Below are positions 1 to 8,254 of a stretch of 30,355 nucleotides of DNA, in pieces (position 1 is the first letter of the stretch; every line of letters begins with the position of its first letter). Source of the stretch: Pseudomonadota bacterium (GTDB lineage: Bacteria; Desulfobacterota; Desulfovibrionia; Desulfovibrionales; Desulfomicrobiaceae); NCBI GenBank assembly GCA_023393525.1, contig JAEWKZ010000094.1, forward strand, positions 1-30,355, given 5' to 3'. Made by a program: the position numbers and the translations under genes. Below the pieces are notes generated by a model. It saw only the letters and a program-made list of their open reading frames with translations. It was not told where the DNA came from and did not search any database.

Positions 1-2
1 TT

Positions 3-455
3 GGCGACGACGCCGAGGCTCTGCGGGAGCGCGGCTACGCGGTCGTGGCCTTCGACATCTCGCCTTCGGCCATCGACATGTGCCGCAAGCGCTACCCCGA
101 CAGTTCCGTGGAGTACCTCGTCGCCGATCTCTTCGATCATCCCGGCCACTGGCTGCGCGGCTTCGACCTCGTGTACGAATGCAACACCATCCAGATCCTC
201 ACCGGCCCAAACCGCGCCAGAGCCCTGAGCGCCATCGCGGAGCTGGCCGCACCGGGAGGCGAAATCGTGGTGTCATGCCGCAGCCGGGAGATCGGCGACC
301 ACTCGCAGACATTCCCCATTGCCCTGGACCGGAACGAAATCGACGGCTTCGTGCGGGCCGGTCTCATCGAAAGATATTTTCTTGCCTACGACGACAACCA
401 AGAGCCACCCGTCCCCCATTTCTTTGCGGTCTATTCGCGACCGACCAATAAGTGA
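3..455 (+). CDS. SAM-dependent class I methyltransferase, 5' end outside the window
   Basis: The reading frame is already open at base 3 and runs to TGA at 453-455, so only the C-terminal ~150 residues are present and the start and the glycine-rich SAM motif I are missing. Visible parts fit a class I (Rossmann) methyltransferase. There is a strand ending in an acidic residue that would bind the SAM ribose (VVAFDIS), a motif II-like acidic turn (VADLFD), a motif IV-like strand (FDLVYECNTIQIL) and a post-motif strand after APGGEIVVSCR. The pattern resembles thiopurine-methyltransferase-like small-molecule methyltransferases, but the substrate cannot be told. The in-frame ATG at 45 is internal, because conserved sequence (GDDAEALRERGY) precedes it. 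No terminator is obvious after the stop. Confidence 0.8.
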   Translation, partial: GDDAEALRERGYAVVAFDISPSAIDMCRKRYPDSSVEYLVADLFDHPGHWLRGFDLVYECNTIQILTGPNRARALSAIAELAAPGGEIVVSCRSREIGDHSQTFPIALDRNEIDGFVRAGLIERYFLAYDDNQEPPVPHFFAVYSRPTNK

Positions 456-689
456 GGTAACAGGTAAACTGTTCCGCTCATAGGGTGAAGGATGGTTTCA
501 AAAACAATGGTGCCAATGGAAGAAAGTCAATTCCACGATGAGCAGAAAGGTCGATTAATAGTGGGTACGGCGCCCTTAACACAGCTCTCAGAATGAAATA
601 CATTTTTTCTTCTTGAAACAGGCACTGCACCAAACTTTTTCAAAATATTGTGAAGGCGTAATTTGCGTGCGGGGAATGGTGGGGGGAAA
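456..689. other. Low-GC intergenic stretch without a recognisable gene
   Basis: This stretch is visibly richer in A and T than the flanking genes. I see no coding pattern on either strand. The only open frame on the minus strand runs through the tRNA and has no family resemblance. Confidence 0.5.
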
Positions 690-725
690 GAAAAAGGGCC
701 TACAGGTGGTTTTCCTGTAAGCCCT
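690..725 (-). terminator. Rho-independent terminator of tRNA-Arg
   Basis: Read on the minus strand, arms GGGCTTACAGG and CCTGTAGGCCC form an ~11-bp stem with one mismatch around an AAAACCA loop. A T-run (TTTTTCTTT) follows at once. It lies about 10 bases past the tRNA CCA end. Confidence 0.85.
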
Positions 726-734
726 TGATTTCTC

Positions 735-811
735 TGGTGCGCAATGCAAGAATCGAACTTGCGGCCTTTAGCTCCGGAGGCTAACGCTCTATCCAACTGA
801 GCTAATTGCGC
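735..811 (-). tRNA. tRNA-Arg (anticodon CCG)
   Basis: The minus strand folds as a full cloverleaf. The acceptor GCGCAAT (811-805) pairs with ATTGCGC, the D-arm is GCTCAGTTGGATAGAGC, and the anticodon stem TTAGC/GCTAA holds the loop CTCCGGA, giving anticodon CCG, which reads CGG. The T-loop is TTCGATT. The discriminator is A (738) and the 3' CCA is encoded at 737-735. Confidence 0.96.
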
Positions 812-823
812 ACGGGGAAAGAC

Positions 824-852
824 TGTCTATGCAGACGCCTCGCGCTTGTCAA
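824..852 (-). promoter_or_regulatory. Sigma-70 type promoter of tRNA-Arg
   Basis: On the minus strand a perfect -35 TTGACA (852-847) is followed after exactly 17 bases by TAGACA (829-824), a passable -10. The predicted start is near 817, a few bases before the mature tRNA 5' end at 811. Confidence 0.7.
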
Positions 853-905
853 GCTTTCGTGTCTGATATAGCCGGATGAGCCAAACTGAATTTTCGAGGT
901 GCCCC

Positions 906-1472
906 ATGACGGTTTCACGACGCATCATCCTGGCCGTTTCCGGAGCCAGCGGCATGGAGTATGCCCGGTGTCTGGCCCGCGCCCTGCGCGAGGTTCCGGG
1001 GCTTGAGCTGCACGGGATCATTTCCGACGGCGCACGCGAGGTCTTCCGGCACGAACTGGAATCCGACGCGGGGGCACTTTTGTCCTCATTCCATGTTCTG
1101 CACGATTCCGCCAATATCGCGGCCCCTCCGGCCAGCGGTTCCTGGGAGCATTCGGGCATGATCGTCTGTCCGTGCTCCATGGCCAGTCTGGCGGCCATCG
1201 CCACCGGAGTCGGCTCGAACCTCCTGCACCGCGCCGCCGACGTGACCCTGAAGGAACGCCGCCCGCTGATCCTGGTGCCGCGCGAAACACCCTTGAGCGA
1301 AATCCACCTCAAAAACATGCTGCGCGCCCATCGGGCAGGGGCCGTGATCATGCCGCCCTGCCCCGGTTTCTATCACCGTCCCGCGTCCATTGAGCAGCTG
1401 GTGTCCCAATTCGTGGGCCGCATCCTCGAACAACTCGGGCTGCCCCACGACCTCTACGCCCGCTGGAGTTGA
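906..1472 (+). CDS. ubiX: UbiX-family flavin prenyltransferase
   Basis: This is a UbiX/Pad1-family enzyme. The family joins a dimethylallyl group to reduced FMN to make prenylated FMN, the cofactor of UbiD-type (de)carboxylases. Family signatures are present in order: an N-terminal strand and GASG loop (ILAVSGASGMEYA), the CPCSMASLAAIATG segment, NLLHRAADVTLKERRPLILVPRETPLS, the IHLKNM helix and the PGFYHRP segment near the C terminus. I chose ATG 906 because GAGG sits at 896-899. An in-frame ATG at 876 lacks a site and adds 10 non-conserved residues. The length of 188 aa is normal. No ubiD partner is in the window, so the consuming decarboxylase must lie elsewhere. The gene begins a same-strand run with the M50 protease and trpS. 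Confidence 0.9.
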   Translation: MTVSRRIILAVSGASGMEYARCLARALREVPGLELHGIISDGAREVFRHELESDAGALLSSFHVLHDSANIAAPPASGSWEHSGMIVCPCSMASLAAIATGVGSNLLHRAADVTLKERRPLILVPRETPLSEIHLKNMLRAHRAGAVIMPPCPGFYHRPASIEQLVSQFVGRILEQLGLPHDLYARWS

Positions 1473-1514
1473 AAGCAGTTGCCCGCCGGGACACTTGATG
1501 ATAGCCCCAGGCCG

Positions 1515-2165
1515 ATGTTCGACATAACTCAGACTCTCCACCATTTTTCCATAATAGCCCTGCCCTTCTTTCTCGGCATCACCTGCCACGAAGTGGCGCA
1601 CGGATACGTTTCCTACCTCATGGGCGACCCCACGGCCAAGCATGCGGGCAGGCTGACCCTGAACCCGCTGAAGCATCTCGACCCCATGGGCACCCTGGTC
1701 CTGGTCCTGACGCAGATGATCGGGTGGGCCAAGCCCGTGCCCATCAATCCCGCCTATTACAAGGACTACCGGCGCGGCATCATGTACGTGTCCCTGGCCG
1801 GTCCCATGGCCAACTTCGCGGTGATGGTCTTTTTCGCCATCCTGCTCAAGATCATCATCATCGTGTCCCAGAGTCCCGGATCGGCCGAATACGCGTACAT
1901 CCTGCGGCCCATGATCAACATCGCCGCGGCCGGCGTCTTCATCAACGCCATCCTCGGCACCTTCAACCTGCTGCCCATCCCGCCGCTGGACGGCAGCAAG
2001 ATCCTGGCCTGCCTGCTGCCCGGACACATGGCCGCACGCTTCATGCAGCTTGAGCGCTACGGCTTCATCATCCTGCTGCTGCTGGCCTTCACCGGGGGCC
2101 TCGGCATGATCCTGTCCCCGGTTTCGGCTTTTGTGCAAAACATGATCATCAAACCCATGCTTTAA
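1515..2165 (+). CDS. Site-2-protease-like M50 metallopeptidase, integral membrane
   Basis: This is a 216-residue M50 (S2P/RseP superfamily) membrane protease of the short form without PDZ or CBS domains. The zinc motif HEVAH is at residues 25-29 in the first membrane segment. The third zinc ligand is likely D159 in NLLPIPPLDG, the usual second signature in a later membrane helix. Hydrophobic segments at about 10-30, 90-120, 135-160 and 190-210 fit a multi-pass protein. ATG 1515 is preferred. A TTG at 1479 would give 12 more residues (MPAGTLDDSPRP) that do not look conserved. It follows ubiX by 42 bases and precedes trpS by 9, so the three genes are probably co-transcribed. Its substrate is unknown. 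Confidence 0.88.
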   Translation: MFDITQTLHHFSIIALPFFLGITCHEVAHGYVSYLMGDPTAKHAGRLTLNPLKHLDPMGTLVLVLTQMIGWAKPVPINPAYYKDYRRGIMYVSLAGPMANFAVMVFFAILLKIIIIVSQSPGSAEYAYILRPMINIAAAGVFINAILGTFNLLPIPPLDGSKILACLLPGHMAARFMQLERYGFIILLLLAFTGGLGMILSPVSAFVQNMIIKPML

Positions 2166-2174
2166 GGTCCCGAA

Positions 2175-3188
2175 ATGAAGAAACTGACCGTCCTGACCGG
2201 AATCACCACTTCCGGCACGCCGCACCTGGGCAATTACGTCGGCGCCATCCGCCCGGCCATCGAGGCCAGCCGCGATGAAAACGTCAACTCCTACTATTTC
2301 CTGGCCGATTTCCATTCGCTGATCAAATGTCACGATCCGGCCCGCATTCATCAGTCCCGCCTGGAAGTGGCCGCGACCTGGCTGGCCCTGGGACTGGATA
2401 CGGACAAGAGCACCTTCTACTGCCAGTCCGACATCCCCGAAATCCCGGAACTGACCTGGATCCTGACCTGCATGACGGCCAAGGGGCTCATGAACCGCGC
2501 CCACGCCTACAAGGCCGCGGTGCAGGACAACGAGGAGGGCGGCAGTCCCGATCCGGACAAGGGCATCACCATGGGCCTCTACTCCTACCCCATTCTCATG
2601 GCCGCCGACATCCTCATGTTCAACGCCAACATCGTGCCCGTGGGCAAGGATCAGACCCAGCATCTGGAGATGACCCGCGACATCGCCCAGCGCTTCAACC
2701 ACCATTTCGGCGAGCACTTCGTGCTGCCCGAGGCCCGCGTGGACGAATCCACGGCCGTGCTGACCGGCCTCGACGGACGCAAGATGAGCAAGAGCTACGA
2801 CAACTACATCCCGCTGTTCGCCCCGGAAAAGACCCTGCGCAAGCTGATCATGAAGATCGTGACCAACTCCCAGGCTCCCGAGGAGCCCAAGGAGACCGAA
2901 GGCTGCGCCCTGTTCGAAATGTTCAGGGCCTTCGCCACGAAAGAGCAGGTCGAGGAAATGCGGGCCAAGTTCGCGGCTGGCATCGGCTGGGGCTACGTCA
3001 AGCAGGACCTGTTTGAGGTCGTCAACGCTCAGCTGGCCGAACCGCGCGAAAAATACGCCGAACTGATGCAGAACCCGGCCTACATCGAGAAGGTGCTCAA
3101 GGAAGGCGCCGAAAAGGCCCGCGCCTACAGCCGCCCCTTCCTGGACCGCATCCGCGAGTCCGTAGGCATCAGGACGCTTACGGCCTAA
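2175..3188 (+). CDS. trpS: Tryptophanyl-tRNA synthetase
   Basis: This class I aminoacyl-tRNA synthetase charges tRNA-Trp. The 337-aa length is typical of bacterial TrpS. The HIGH-equivalent is in GTPHLGNYVG (HLGN at residues 17-20) and the KMSKS loop is KMSKSYDN at 203-210. The middle part carries the expected tryptophan-pocket and dimer region (YSYPILMAADILMFNANIVPVGKDQ, quoted here in part as YPILMAADIL and VPVGKDQTQH). The start ATG has AAGG about 6 bases upstream and lies 9 bases after the M50 protease stop. Confidence 0.97.
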   Translation: MKKLTVLTGITTSGTPHLGNYVGAIRPAIEASRDENVNSYYFLADFHSLIKCHDPARIHQSRLEVAATWLALGLDTDKSTFYCQSDIPEIPELTWILTCMTAKGLMNRAHAYKAAVQDNEEGGSPDPDKGITMGLYSYPILMAADILMFNANIVPVGKDQTQHLEMTRDIAQRFNHHFGEHFVLPEARVDESTAVLTGLDGRKMSKSYDNYIPLFAPEKTLRKLIMKIVTNSQAPEEPKETEGCALFEMFRAFATKEQVEEMRAKFAAGIGWGYVKQDLFEVVNAQLAEPREKYAELMQNPAYIEKVLKEGAEKARAYSRPFLDRIRESVGIRTLTA

Positions 3189-3253
3189 GTTACGGGCTGG
3201 TCTTTGAACCGTTTTTTGTTTACTGTTTTTTTATTCGAGTGATGGAGGATACG

Positions 3254-3919
3254 ATGGGAGCCGCAAAAAAAGTCGTTCAGCTGGAGCGCAAGACCAAGAA
3301 GGACGCCGCACCGGCCCGCAAGACCAAAAAGGTCGAGCTGACCGAAATCGTCAAGGAAGCCAAACCGAAAGTAACGTCCTTTGCTGAATACGCGCACTTG
3401 GCCCAGAGCCTGACCCGGGAAAAATCCCTCAGCCATGACGAGGTCGAAGCGGCCCTTGAGCGCAGGATGGCGGTCGAGACCCCGCAATTCACGGCCTCCC
3501 CCGAAACCGAACGCAAAAGCGCTCCGCAGGCCCGTCCCGAGACCCAGACCCCGCGCCGGGACATGAGCAAGATCGCCCTTTTCGCTTCGCTGGCGGCGGT
3601 GATCCTGCTGCTTGGCTTCTATTTCAACCTGAACCAGAACATTAGGCAGCTGACCCAGCAGGTGCGGGACCTTTCCGTGATCAAGACCGCCGTGTCCACC
3701 CTGGACACCAAGGTAGGCACCATGGAGTCCAAGGTGGCGGAACTTGAAACCCTGCCCGCCAAGACCCGGGCCGCGCTCATGAGCTCCATCCTGCAGGAGA
3801 TGACCCAGAAGACATCCTACATGTCCACCCAGCTCCAGTCTCCGGAACAACAGGAAAAGCTGATGAAGGCCAAGGAGCTGATCCAGCAGGTTCAGACCGA
3901 ACTCAGCACCCAGAACTAG
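3254..3919 (+). CDS. Hypothetical membrane-anchored coiled-coil protein
   Basis: I do not recognise a named family. The predicted 221-residue protein has three parts. The N-terminal ~110 residues are charged and low in complexity, with repeated Lys/Ala-rich pieces (ARKTKKVELTE, RKTKKDAAPARK). A single membrane helix follows (IALFASLAAVILLLGFYF, about residues 113-130). The rest is a heptad-rich C-terminal region (LNQNIRQLTQQVRDL through TLDTKVGTMESKVAELE) that should form a coiled coil outside the cytoplasm. ATG 3254 is chosen because GGAGG (3244-3248) sits 5 bases upstream. The in-frame ATG at 3239 would place that site inside the gene. The gene is followed by a strong terminator. The architecture suggests a scaffold or cell-envelope adaptor, but this is inference. 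Confidence 0.75.
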   Translation: MGAAKKVVQLERKTKKDAAPARKTKKVELTEIVKEAKPKVTSFAEYAHLAQSLTREKSLSHDEVEAALERRMAVETPQFTASPETERKSAPQARPETQTPRRDMSKIALFASLAAVILLLGFYFNLNQNIRQLTQQVRDLSVIKTAVSTLDTKVGTMESKVAELETLPAKTRAALMSSILQEMTQKTSYMSTQLQSPEQQEKLMKAKELIQQVQTELSTQN

Positions 3920-3940
3920 GCCCGGAACTCCGGGCCTTTC
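3918..3940 (+). terminator. Rho-independent terminator overlapping the stop codon
   Basis: AGGCCCGG (3918-3925) pairs with CCGGGCCT (3930-3937) around AACT, followed by a short T-run (TTTC). The stem starts inside the TAG stop of the coiled-coil gene, so it ends that transcript. Confidence 0.75.
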
Positions 3941-3956
3941 GCTTCCCGCGACCAGC

Positions 3957-3995
3957 GCGGACATGAGCCCCGCTTGTCCGCTCCCTCCGTTTTTT
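3957..3995 (+). promoter_or_regulatory. Hairpin plus T-run upstream of the M3 peptidase gene
   Basis: GCGGACA (3957-3963) pairs with TGTCCGC (3975-3981) around an 11-base loop, with TTTTTT at 3990-3995. It may be a second, weaker terminator after the preceding gene. An overlapping promoter is also possible (TTGTCC at 3974, 17 bases, TACACC). The sequence alone does not decide between them. Confidence 0.35.
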
Positions 3996-4040
3996 GTACA
4001 CCAGATCCGTCACTGAGAACGATCCATGCCAAGGACTGTC

Positions 4041-6125
4041 ATGCACGAGTCAAATCCCCTGCTGAACTGGGAACTGCATCCCGATTTTCCCTCCATGAGC
4101 GCCGCCCACGTCGTACCGGCCATGCGGGAGGCCATCGCCAGGAGCAGGGCCGAACTCGAAGCCCTGGAACAGGCCGCTCCCCGGACCTGGCATGGGCTGC
4201 TGGTGCCGCTGGAACGCCTGACCGACCGCGTCTCCAAAGCCTGGGGATTGTCCACGCACCTGCACAACGTGAAAAACTCCCCGGACATGCGCGAGGCCTA
4301 CGCCCAGGCCCAGCCCCTGGTCGTGGAGTTCCACAACCGGCTGGGCCAGAGCCGCCCGATCTACGACGCCCTCGTCGCCCTGCGGGAGAGCGCGGAATTC
4401 GCGACCCTGAGCCAGGCCCTGCAACGCGCCATAACCCTGCTCATCCGCGATGCGACCCTGCAGGGCGTGGGACTCTCTCCCGAAAACCGGGAGCGTTTCA
4501 ACGCCGTGAGCCAGGAACTGGCCGAACTGTCCACCCGCTTCACCAACAACGTGCTCGACGCCACCCAGGCCTACGTCCTGACCCTGACGCAAAAAGACCA
4601 TGTCGCCGGCCTGCCCGAGGATTCCCTGCGCCTGGCCGCGGGCATGGCCCGCGCACGCGGGCAGGAGCAGGCCACGGCGGAAGACGGCCCCTGGTGCGTG
4701 ACCCTCGATCTGCCCTCGTTTCTGTCCTTCATGCAGCACGCTTCCCGCCGCGATCTGCGCGAGGAGGTCTACCGGGCCTATATCACCCGCGCCGCGAGCG
4801 GCGGCGGCGACAACCTGCCGCTCATCCGGCGCATCCTCGAACTGCGCCGGGAGCTGGCCCTGCTGCTCGGATACGAAAATTTCGCCGCCGTCAGCCTGGA
4901 GCGCAAGATGGCCCCCGGGGTGGAGGGCATCGAAAGCCTGCTGCGCACCATCCAGGAAGCGGCCACGGACCCGGCCCTGAACGACCTCATCGACCTGGGC
5001 GAGCTGGCCAGGGCCCACGGCCAGCCCGAGGACATCCAGCCCTGGGACGTGATGTACTGGGCCGAGCGCCTCAAAGAACAGCGCTTCGGCCTGCGCGACG
5101 ACCTGATCCGCCCCTATTTCCCCCTGCCCGCCATCCTGCGGGGCCTGTTCGAACTCATCGAGGACCTTTTCGAGGTACGCATCGAAAAAGAACCCGGCGT
5201 GCCTGTCTGGCACCCGGACGTGACCCACTACCGGGTCCGGAACCGTGAAGGTCTTGAGATCGCCGGCTTGTATCTGGACCCGTACGCCCGCCCCGAGGAG
5301 AAACGCGGCGGCGCCTGGATGGACGAACTTTGCGGCCGCAGCACGGTCTGCGCCCCGTTCGGCCACGCTGTGCGCCTGCCCGTGGCCTACGTGAACTGCA
5401 ACCAGCGCCCGGCCCTGGACGACGCGCCGTCGCTCATGAGCTTCCAGGAGGTGACCACGCTCTTCCACGAGTTCGGCCACGCCCTGCAGCACATGCTGAC
5501 CACGGTGGAGCACGGCCTCGTGGCCGGGATCGCCAACGTCGAATGGGACGCGGTGGAGCTTGCCAGCCAGTTCATGGAAAACTGGTGCTATCACCCCCAA
5601 ACCCTGTCCGGCCTGGCCCGCCACTACCAGACCGGCGAAGCCATGGACCCGGAACTGCTGGCCAAACTTCTTGAGAGCCGGACCTTCCGCGCCGGGTCCA
5701 ACGCCCTGCGCCAGGTCTGCTTCGCCCTGACCGACCTGGCCCTGCACACGGCCGATCCGGACACCCTGGACCCAACGGAAACGGCCCAGCGCATCGCCCG
5801 CGAAATCCTGCCCCTGCCGCCACTGCCCGAGGACCGCTTCCTGTGCTCCTTTTCGCACATCTTCGCCGGCGGCTACGCGGCCGGATACTACAGCTACAAA
5901 TGGGCCGAAGTCCTGAGCGCCGACGCCTTCGGGGCCTTCGAGGAAGCAGGGACTGACGATCCTGCCCGCAGACGCGAACTGGGACTGCGCTTCCGGAACA
6001 CGGTCCTGGGCCTGGGCGGCAGCCGTCATCCCATGGATGTCTTTCGCCTCTTTCGCGGTCGCGAGCCCGACCCGCATGCCCTCCTGCGCCAGGAAGGCCT
6101 TTTGCCAGAAAACAAGGATAACTGA
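4041..6125 (+). CDS. prlC: M3 family oligopeptidase (oligopeptidase A-like)
   Basis: This is a thimet-oligopeptidase family zinc peptidase that degrades short peptides in the cytoplasm, including cleaved signal peptides in E. coli. It has 694 residues, close to E. coli PrlC (680). The zinc motif HEFGH is at about residues 476-480 in FQEVTTLFHEFGHALQHML, with the downstream glutamate ligand expected in the helix NVEWDAVELASQFMENW. The C-terminal substrate-loop signature GGYAAGYYSYKWAEVLSADAF (20 of its residues span about 611-631) is present. ATG 4041 is preferred because AAGGA (4031-4035) lies 5 bases upstream. ATG 4026 would add 5 residues and has only a weak site. The stop overlaps the next start in TGATG, so it is translationally coupled to ylqF. 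Confidence 0.93.
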   Translation: MHESNPLLNWELHPDFPSMSAAHVVPAMREAIARSRAELEALEQAAPRTWHGLLVPLERLTDRVSKAWGLSTHLHNVKNSPDMREAYAQAQPLVVEFHNRLGQSRPIYDALVALRESAEFATLSQALQRAITLLIRDATLQGVGLSPENRERFNAVSQELAELSTRFTNNVLDATQAYVLTLTQKDHVAGLPEDSLRLAAGMARARGQEQATAEDGPWCVTLDLPSFLSFMQHASRRDLREEVYRAYITRAASGGGDNLPLIRRILELRRELALLLGYENFAAVSLERKMAPGVEGIESLLRTIQEAATDPALNDLIDLGELARAHGQPEDIQPWDVMYWAERLKEQRFGLRDDLIRPYFPLPAILRGLFELIEDLFEVRIEKEPGVPVWHPDVTHYRVRNREGLEIAGLYLDPYARPEEKRGGAWMDELCGRSTVCAPFGHAVRLPVAYVNCNQRPALDDAPSLMSFQEVTTLFHEFGHALQHMLTTVEHGLVAGIANVEWDAVELASQFMENWCYHPQTLSGLARHYQTGEAMDPELLAKLLESRTFRAGSNALRQVCFALTDLALHTADPDTLDPTETAQRIAREILPLPPLPEDRFLCSFSHIFAGGYAAGYYSYKWAEVLSADAFGAFEEAGTDDPARRRELGLRFRNTVLGLGGSRHPMDVFRLFRGREPDPHALLRQEGLLPENKDN

Positions 6126-6964
6126 TGTCCATTCAATGGTTCCCCGGCCACATGCACCGGGCCAGAAAACAGATCGCCGCCGTCATGACCAAGGTGGACG
6201 TGGTCATCGAAGTGCTCGACGCCCGCCTGCCAGGGTACAGCGAAAATCCCCTGCTGCGTGAGCTGCGCGGCCAAAGGCCGTGCCTCAAGGTCCTGAACAA
6301 GAGCGATCTGGCCGATCCAGCCGTGACCGTGGCCTGGATGGATTTCTACCGCGAGTGCGGCACCGTGCCCATGGAGATAAGCGCCACCTCCCCCAAGGAC
6401 GCCAAGCGCATTCTGACCGTCCTGCCGGGCATGGCCCCTCCGCGCAATTTCCTCATGCAGCCGGTGAACTGCCTCATCATCGGCATCCCCAATGTCGGCA
6501 AGTCCACGCTCATGAACACCCTGGTCGGACGCAAGGTCGCCCGGGCCGCCAACCAGGCCGCCATAACCACCAAGCAGAAGCGGGTCCATGTCGGCGACGA
6601 GCTGACCCTCTACGACACCCCCGGCGTGCTCTGGCCCAAGATCGAGAGCGCCGAGGCCTCCTACATGCTGGCCGGGAGCGGCGCGGTGCGCGAGACGGCC
6701 ATGGACAACGCCGAGGTCGCGGCCCGGGTCGGGGACTATCTCCTGCGACACTACCCGGACCTGCTCACGGCCCGCTACAAGCTGGCCGAGCTGCCCCAGG
6801 ACGGCCTTTCTCTGCTGGAGGCTCTCGGCAAAAAACGCGGCTGCCTGATCAAGGGCGGCGAAGTGGACGTGACCAAGGCGGCGGGCATTCTCTTGAATGA
6901 ACTGCGCGCAGGTCAAATCGGGCGCATCAGCCTGCAAAAACCGCCTGCGCCCAAAGCGGCATAA
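6125..6964 (+). CDS. ylqF: Ribosome biogenesis GTPase YlqF/RbgA
   Basis: This is a circularly permuted GTPase that acts late in assembly of the 50S ribosomal subunit. The permuted motif order is visible. G4 (NKSD, 58-61) comes first, then G5-like SATS (86-89), then G1 (GIPNVGKST, 120-128) and G3 (DTPG, 164-167). The N terminus MSIQWFPGHMHRARKQI is the family hallmark. The 279-aa length and the C-terminal helical RNA-binding part (about 200-275) are usual. Its ATG shares bases with the TGA of the peptidase gene. A terminator follows 25 bases after the stop. Confidence 0.95.
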   Translation: MSIQWFPGHMHRARKQIAAVMTKVDVVIEVLDARLPGYSENPLLRELRGQRPCLKVLNKSDLADPAVTVAWMDFYRECGTVPMEISATSPKDAKRILTVLPGMAPPRNFLMQPVNCLIIGIPNVGKSTLMNTLVGRKVARAANQAAITTKQKRVHVGDELTLYDTPGVLWPKIESAEASYMLAGSGAVRETAMDNAEVAARVGDYLLRHYPDLLTARYKLAELPQDGLSLLEALGKKRGCLIKGGEVDVTKAAGILLNELRAGQIGRISLQKPPAPKAA

Positions 6965-6988
6965 GCCCTGCCCCGCAGAGAACTGAAC

Positions 6989-7028
6989 AAGCCAGGCCTG
7001 CCCCGTGACGGGCGGTCCTGGCTTTTTT
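6989..7028 (+). terminator. Rho-independent terminator after ylqF
   Basis: AGCCAGG (6990-6996) pairs with CCTGGCT near 7016-7022. An inner GCCC/GGGC pair extends the stem, and TTTTTTA follows. It separates the + strand run from the convergent pspF gene. Confidence 0.85.
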
Positions 7029-7054
7029 ATTCCCAAGGTCGATGTGCCGCGCCG

Positions 7055-8086
7055 TCAGTCTTCCCGACCCGCGCCGAGCCTGCGGTAAAGTCCCCGGAAT
7101 TGATGATAGGTCAGGCCCAGCAACTCGGCGGCCCGCTTCTGGTTGTGACGGCCTTGCTCCAGGGCCAGGGCCAGATACGCCGCCTCCAGCTCGCGCACGG
7201 CTTTTGCCAGCGGAATGTCCAGATCAGGCTTGGCACGGCGCGAAACGTCATCCCCTGCCGTTACAGGCGTCGGCGCTGCGGGTTCGACCCGCTCCGCCGG
7301 GCGATACGGGGACGAGAACGGATCAAAGACCACCTCCCGGATTGTTCCCGGACCGCTGCGGTACACGGCCCGCTCGACCACGTTCTTGAGCTCGCGCACA
7401 TTGCCCGGCCAGTCGTGGGACGTGAGCATGGCCATGGCCCGCGCGGAAAACTCCGGCGCTTCGGGATGGCCCATTCCCACGGCCATGCGTGCGGCGAAAT
7501 GCCGGGTCAGCACCTGCACGTCGCCTTCGCGCATGCGCAGCGGCGGCACGGTCAGCACCTCGAAGCTCAGGCGATCCAGCAAATCCTCCTTGAACGCCCC
7601 GGCCTTGGCCCGCAACGGAAGATCCACGTTGGTCGCGCCCACGATGCGCACGTTGACCGTGACCGGACGGCTCCCTCCGACCCGGTCGAACGACCCGTAC
7701 TCGACCACGCGCAGTATCTTTTCCTGCGCTTCCGGCGAGAGGTTCGCGATCTCGTCCAGAAACAGGGTGCCGGTGTCCGCGTTCTCGAATCGCCCCTTGC
7801 GCCGCACCGTGGCGCCGGTGAACGCGCCTGCCTCGTGCCCGAAGAGCTCCGCGTCCAGAAGCGAGCTGGCCAGGGCCGCGCAGTTGAGCGTGACCAGCGG
7901 CCCCTGCCAGCGCTGCGAAAGATAGTGCAGACGCGCGGCGGCCAGCTCCTTGCCGGTTCCCCGCTCGCCGATGATGAGCACCGGCCTGTCTATCCGCGCC
8001 ACGCGGGAAAGCTGCTCCTGAAAATGCAGAAACGCCTCGGACTGGCCGATGGCTTCCATGGGTGCTGACGGGTATGTGGCGTCCAT
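7055..8086 (-). CDS. pspF: Phage shock protein operon transcriptional activator PspF
   Basis: This sigma-54-dependent AAA+ activator lacks a receiver domain, as expected for PspF, which is held inactive by direct binding of PspA. It has 343 residues. Counting from the ATG at 8086, Walker A is GERGTGKE (about 40-47), the sigma-54 contact loop GAFTGA is at about 87-92, Walker B is TLFLDE (about 107-112), and the sensor II region WPGNVRELKNVVERAV is present. The C-terminal Fis-type helix-turn-helix is NQKRAAELLGLTYHQFRGLY. A TTG two codons upstream (8092) is an alternative start; neither has a strong ribosome site. It is transcribed divergently from pspA, so both regulatory regions share 8093-8254. 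Confidence 0.94.
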   Translation of the reverse strand: MDATYPSAPMEAIGQSEAFLHFQEQLSRVARIDRPVLIIGERGTGKELAAARLHYLSQRWQGPLVTLNCAALASSLLDAELFGHEAGAFTGATVRRKGRFENADTGTLFLDEIANLSPEAQEKILRVVEYGSFDRVGGSRPVTVNVRIVGATNVDLPLRAKAGAFKEDLLDRLSFEVLTVPPLRMREGDVQVLTRHFAARMAVGMGHPEAPEFSARAMAMLTSHDWPGNVRELKNVVERAVYRSGPGTIREVVFDPFSSPYRPAERVEPAAPTPVTAGDDVSRRAKPDLDIPLAKAVRELEAAYLALALEQGRHNQKRAAELLGLTYHQFRGLYRRLGAGRED

Positions 8087-8087
8087 T

Positions 8088-8152
8088 GTCAATTAATAGT
8101 ATAATTCACCAAATCATGCAAGAATTGACCAACACAATGCGCTTCGATTGAC
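8088..8152. promoter_or_regulatory. Candidate PspF upstream activating sites
   Basis: The pspF-pspA intergenic region holds GTCAATT at 8088-8094 and two copies of its complement in direct orientation, AATTGAC (8123-8129) and ATTGAC within GATTGAC (8146-8152). They lie 45-110 bases before the sigma-54 -24 element, where an enhancer-binding protein is expected. The match to PspF is inferred from position only. Confidence 0.4.
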
Positions 8153-8195
8153 GAGAGACCGCAGAATTTCAGGTGGTTGCAAAACAAATCTCTGC

Positions 8196-8212
8196 TGGCA
8201 TGATCTCTGCTT
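8196..8212 (+). promoter_or_regulatory. Sigma-54 promoter of pspABC
   Basis: TGGCATGATCTCTGCTT has the -24 GG at 8197-8198 and the -12 GC at 8209-8210, exactly 10 bases apart as sigma-54 requires. The pspA start codon is 43 bases further on. The adjoining gene encodes the matching sigma-54 activator. Confidence 0.88.
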
Positions 8213-8254
8213 ATGAGGTGATAATCACGAACGTCGATACTCGCGGAGGAACTC

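Noticed and set aside
735..811. tRNA-Arg as an integration site
   Set aside because: No integrase gene and no repeated tRNA end are seen in the flanking DNA.
1086..2717. 543-codon open frame on the minus strand
   Set aside because: It is antisense to ubiX, the M50 gene and trpS, is rich in Gly/His/Asp/Val, and is a by-product of the G/C third positions of those genes.
4050..6077. 675-codon open frame antisense to the M3 peptidase gene
   Set aside because: Its composition is the mirror of a high-GC coding strand. The + strand carries the clear zinc peptidase motifs.
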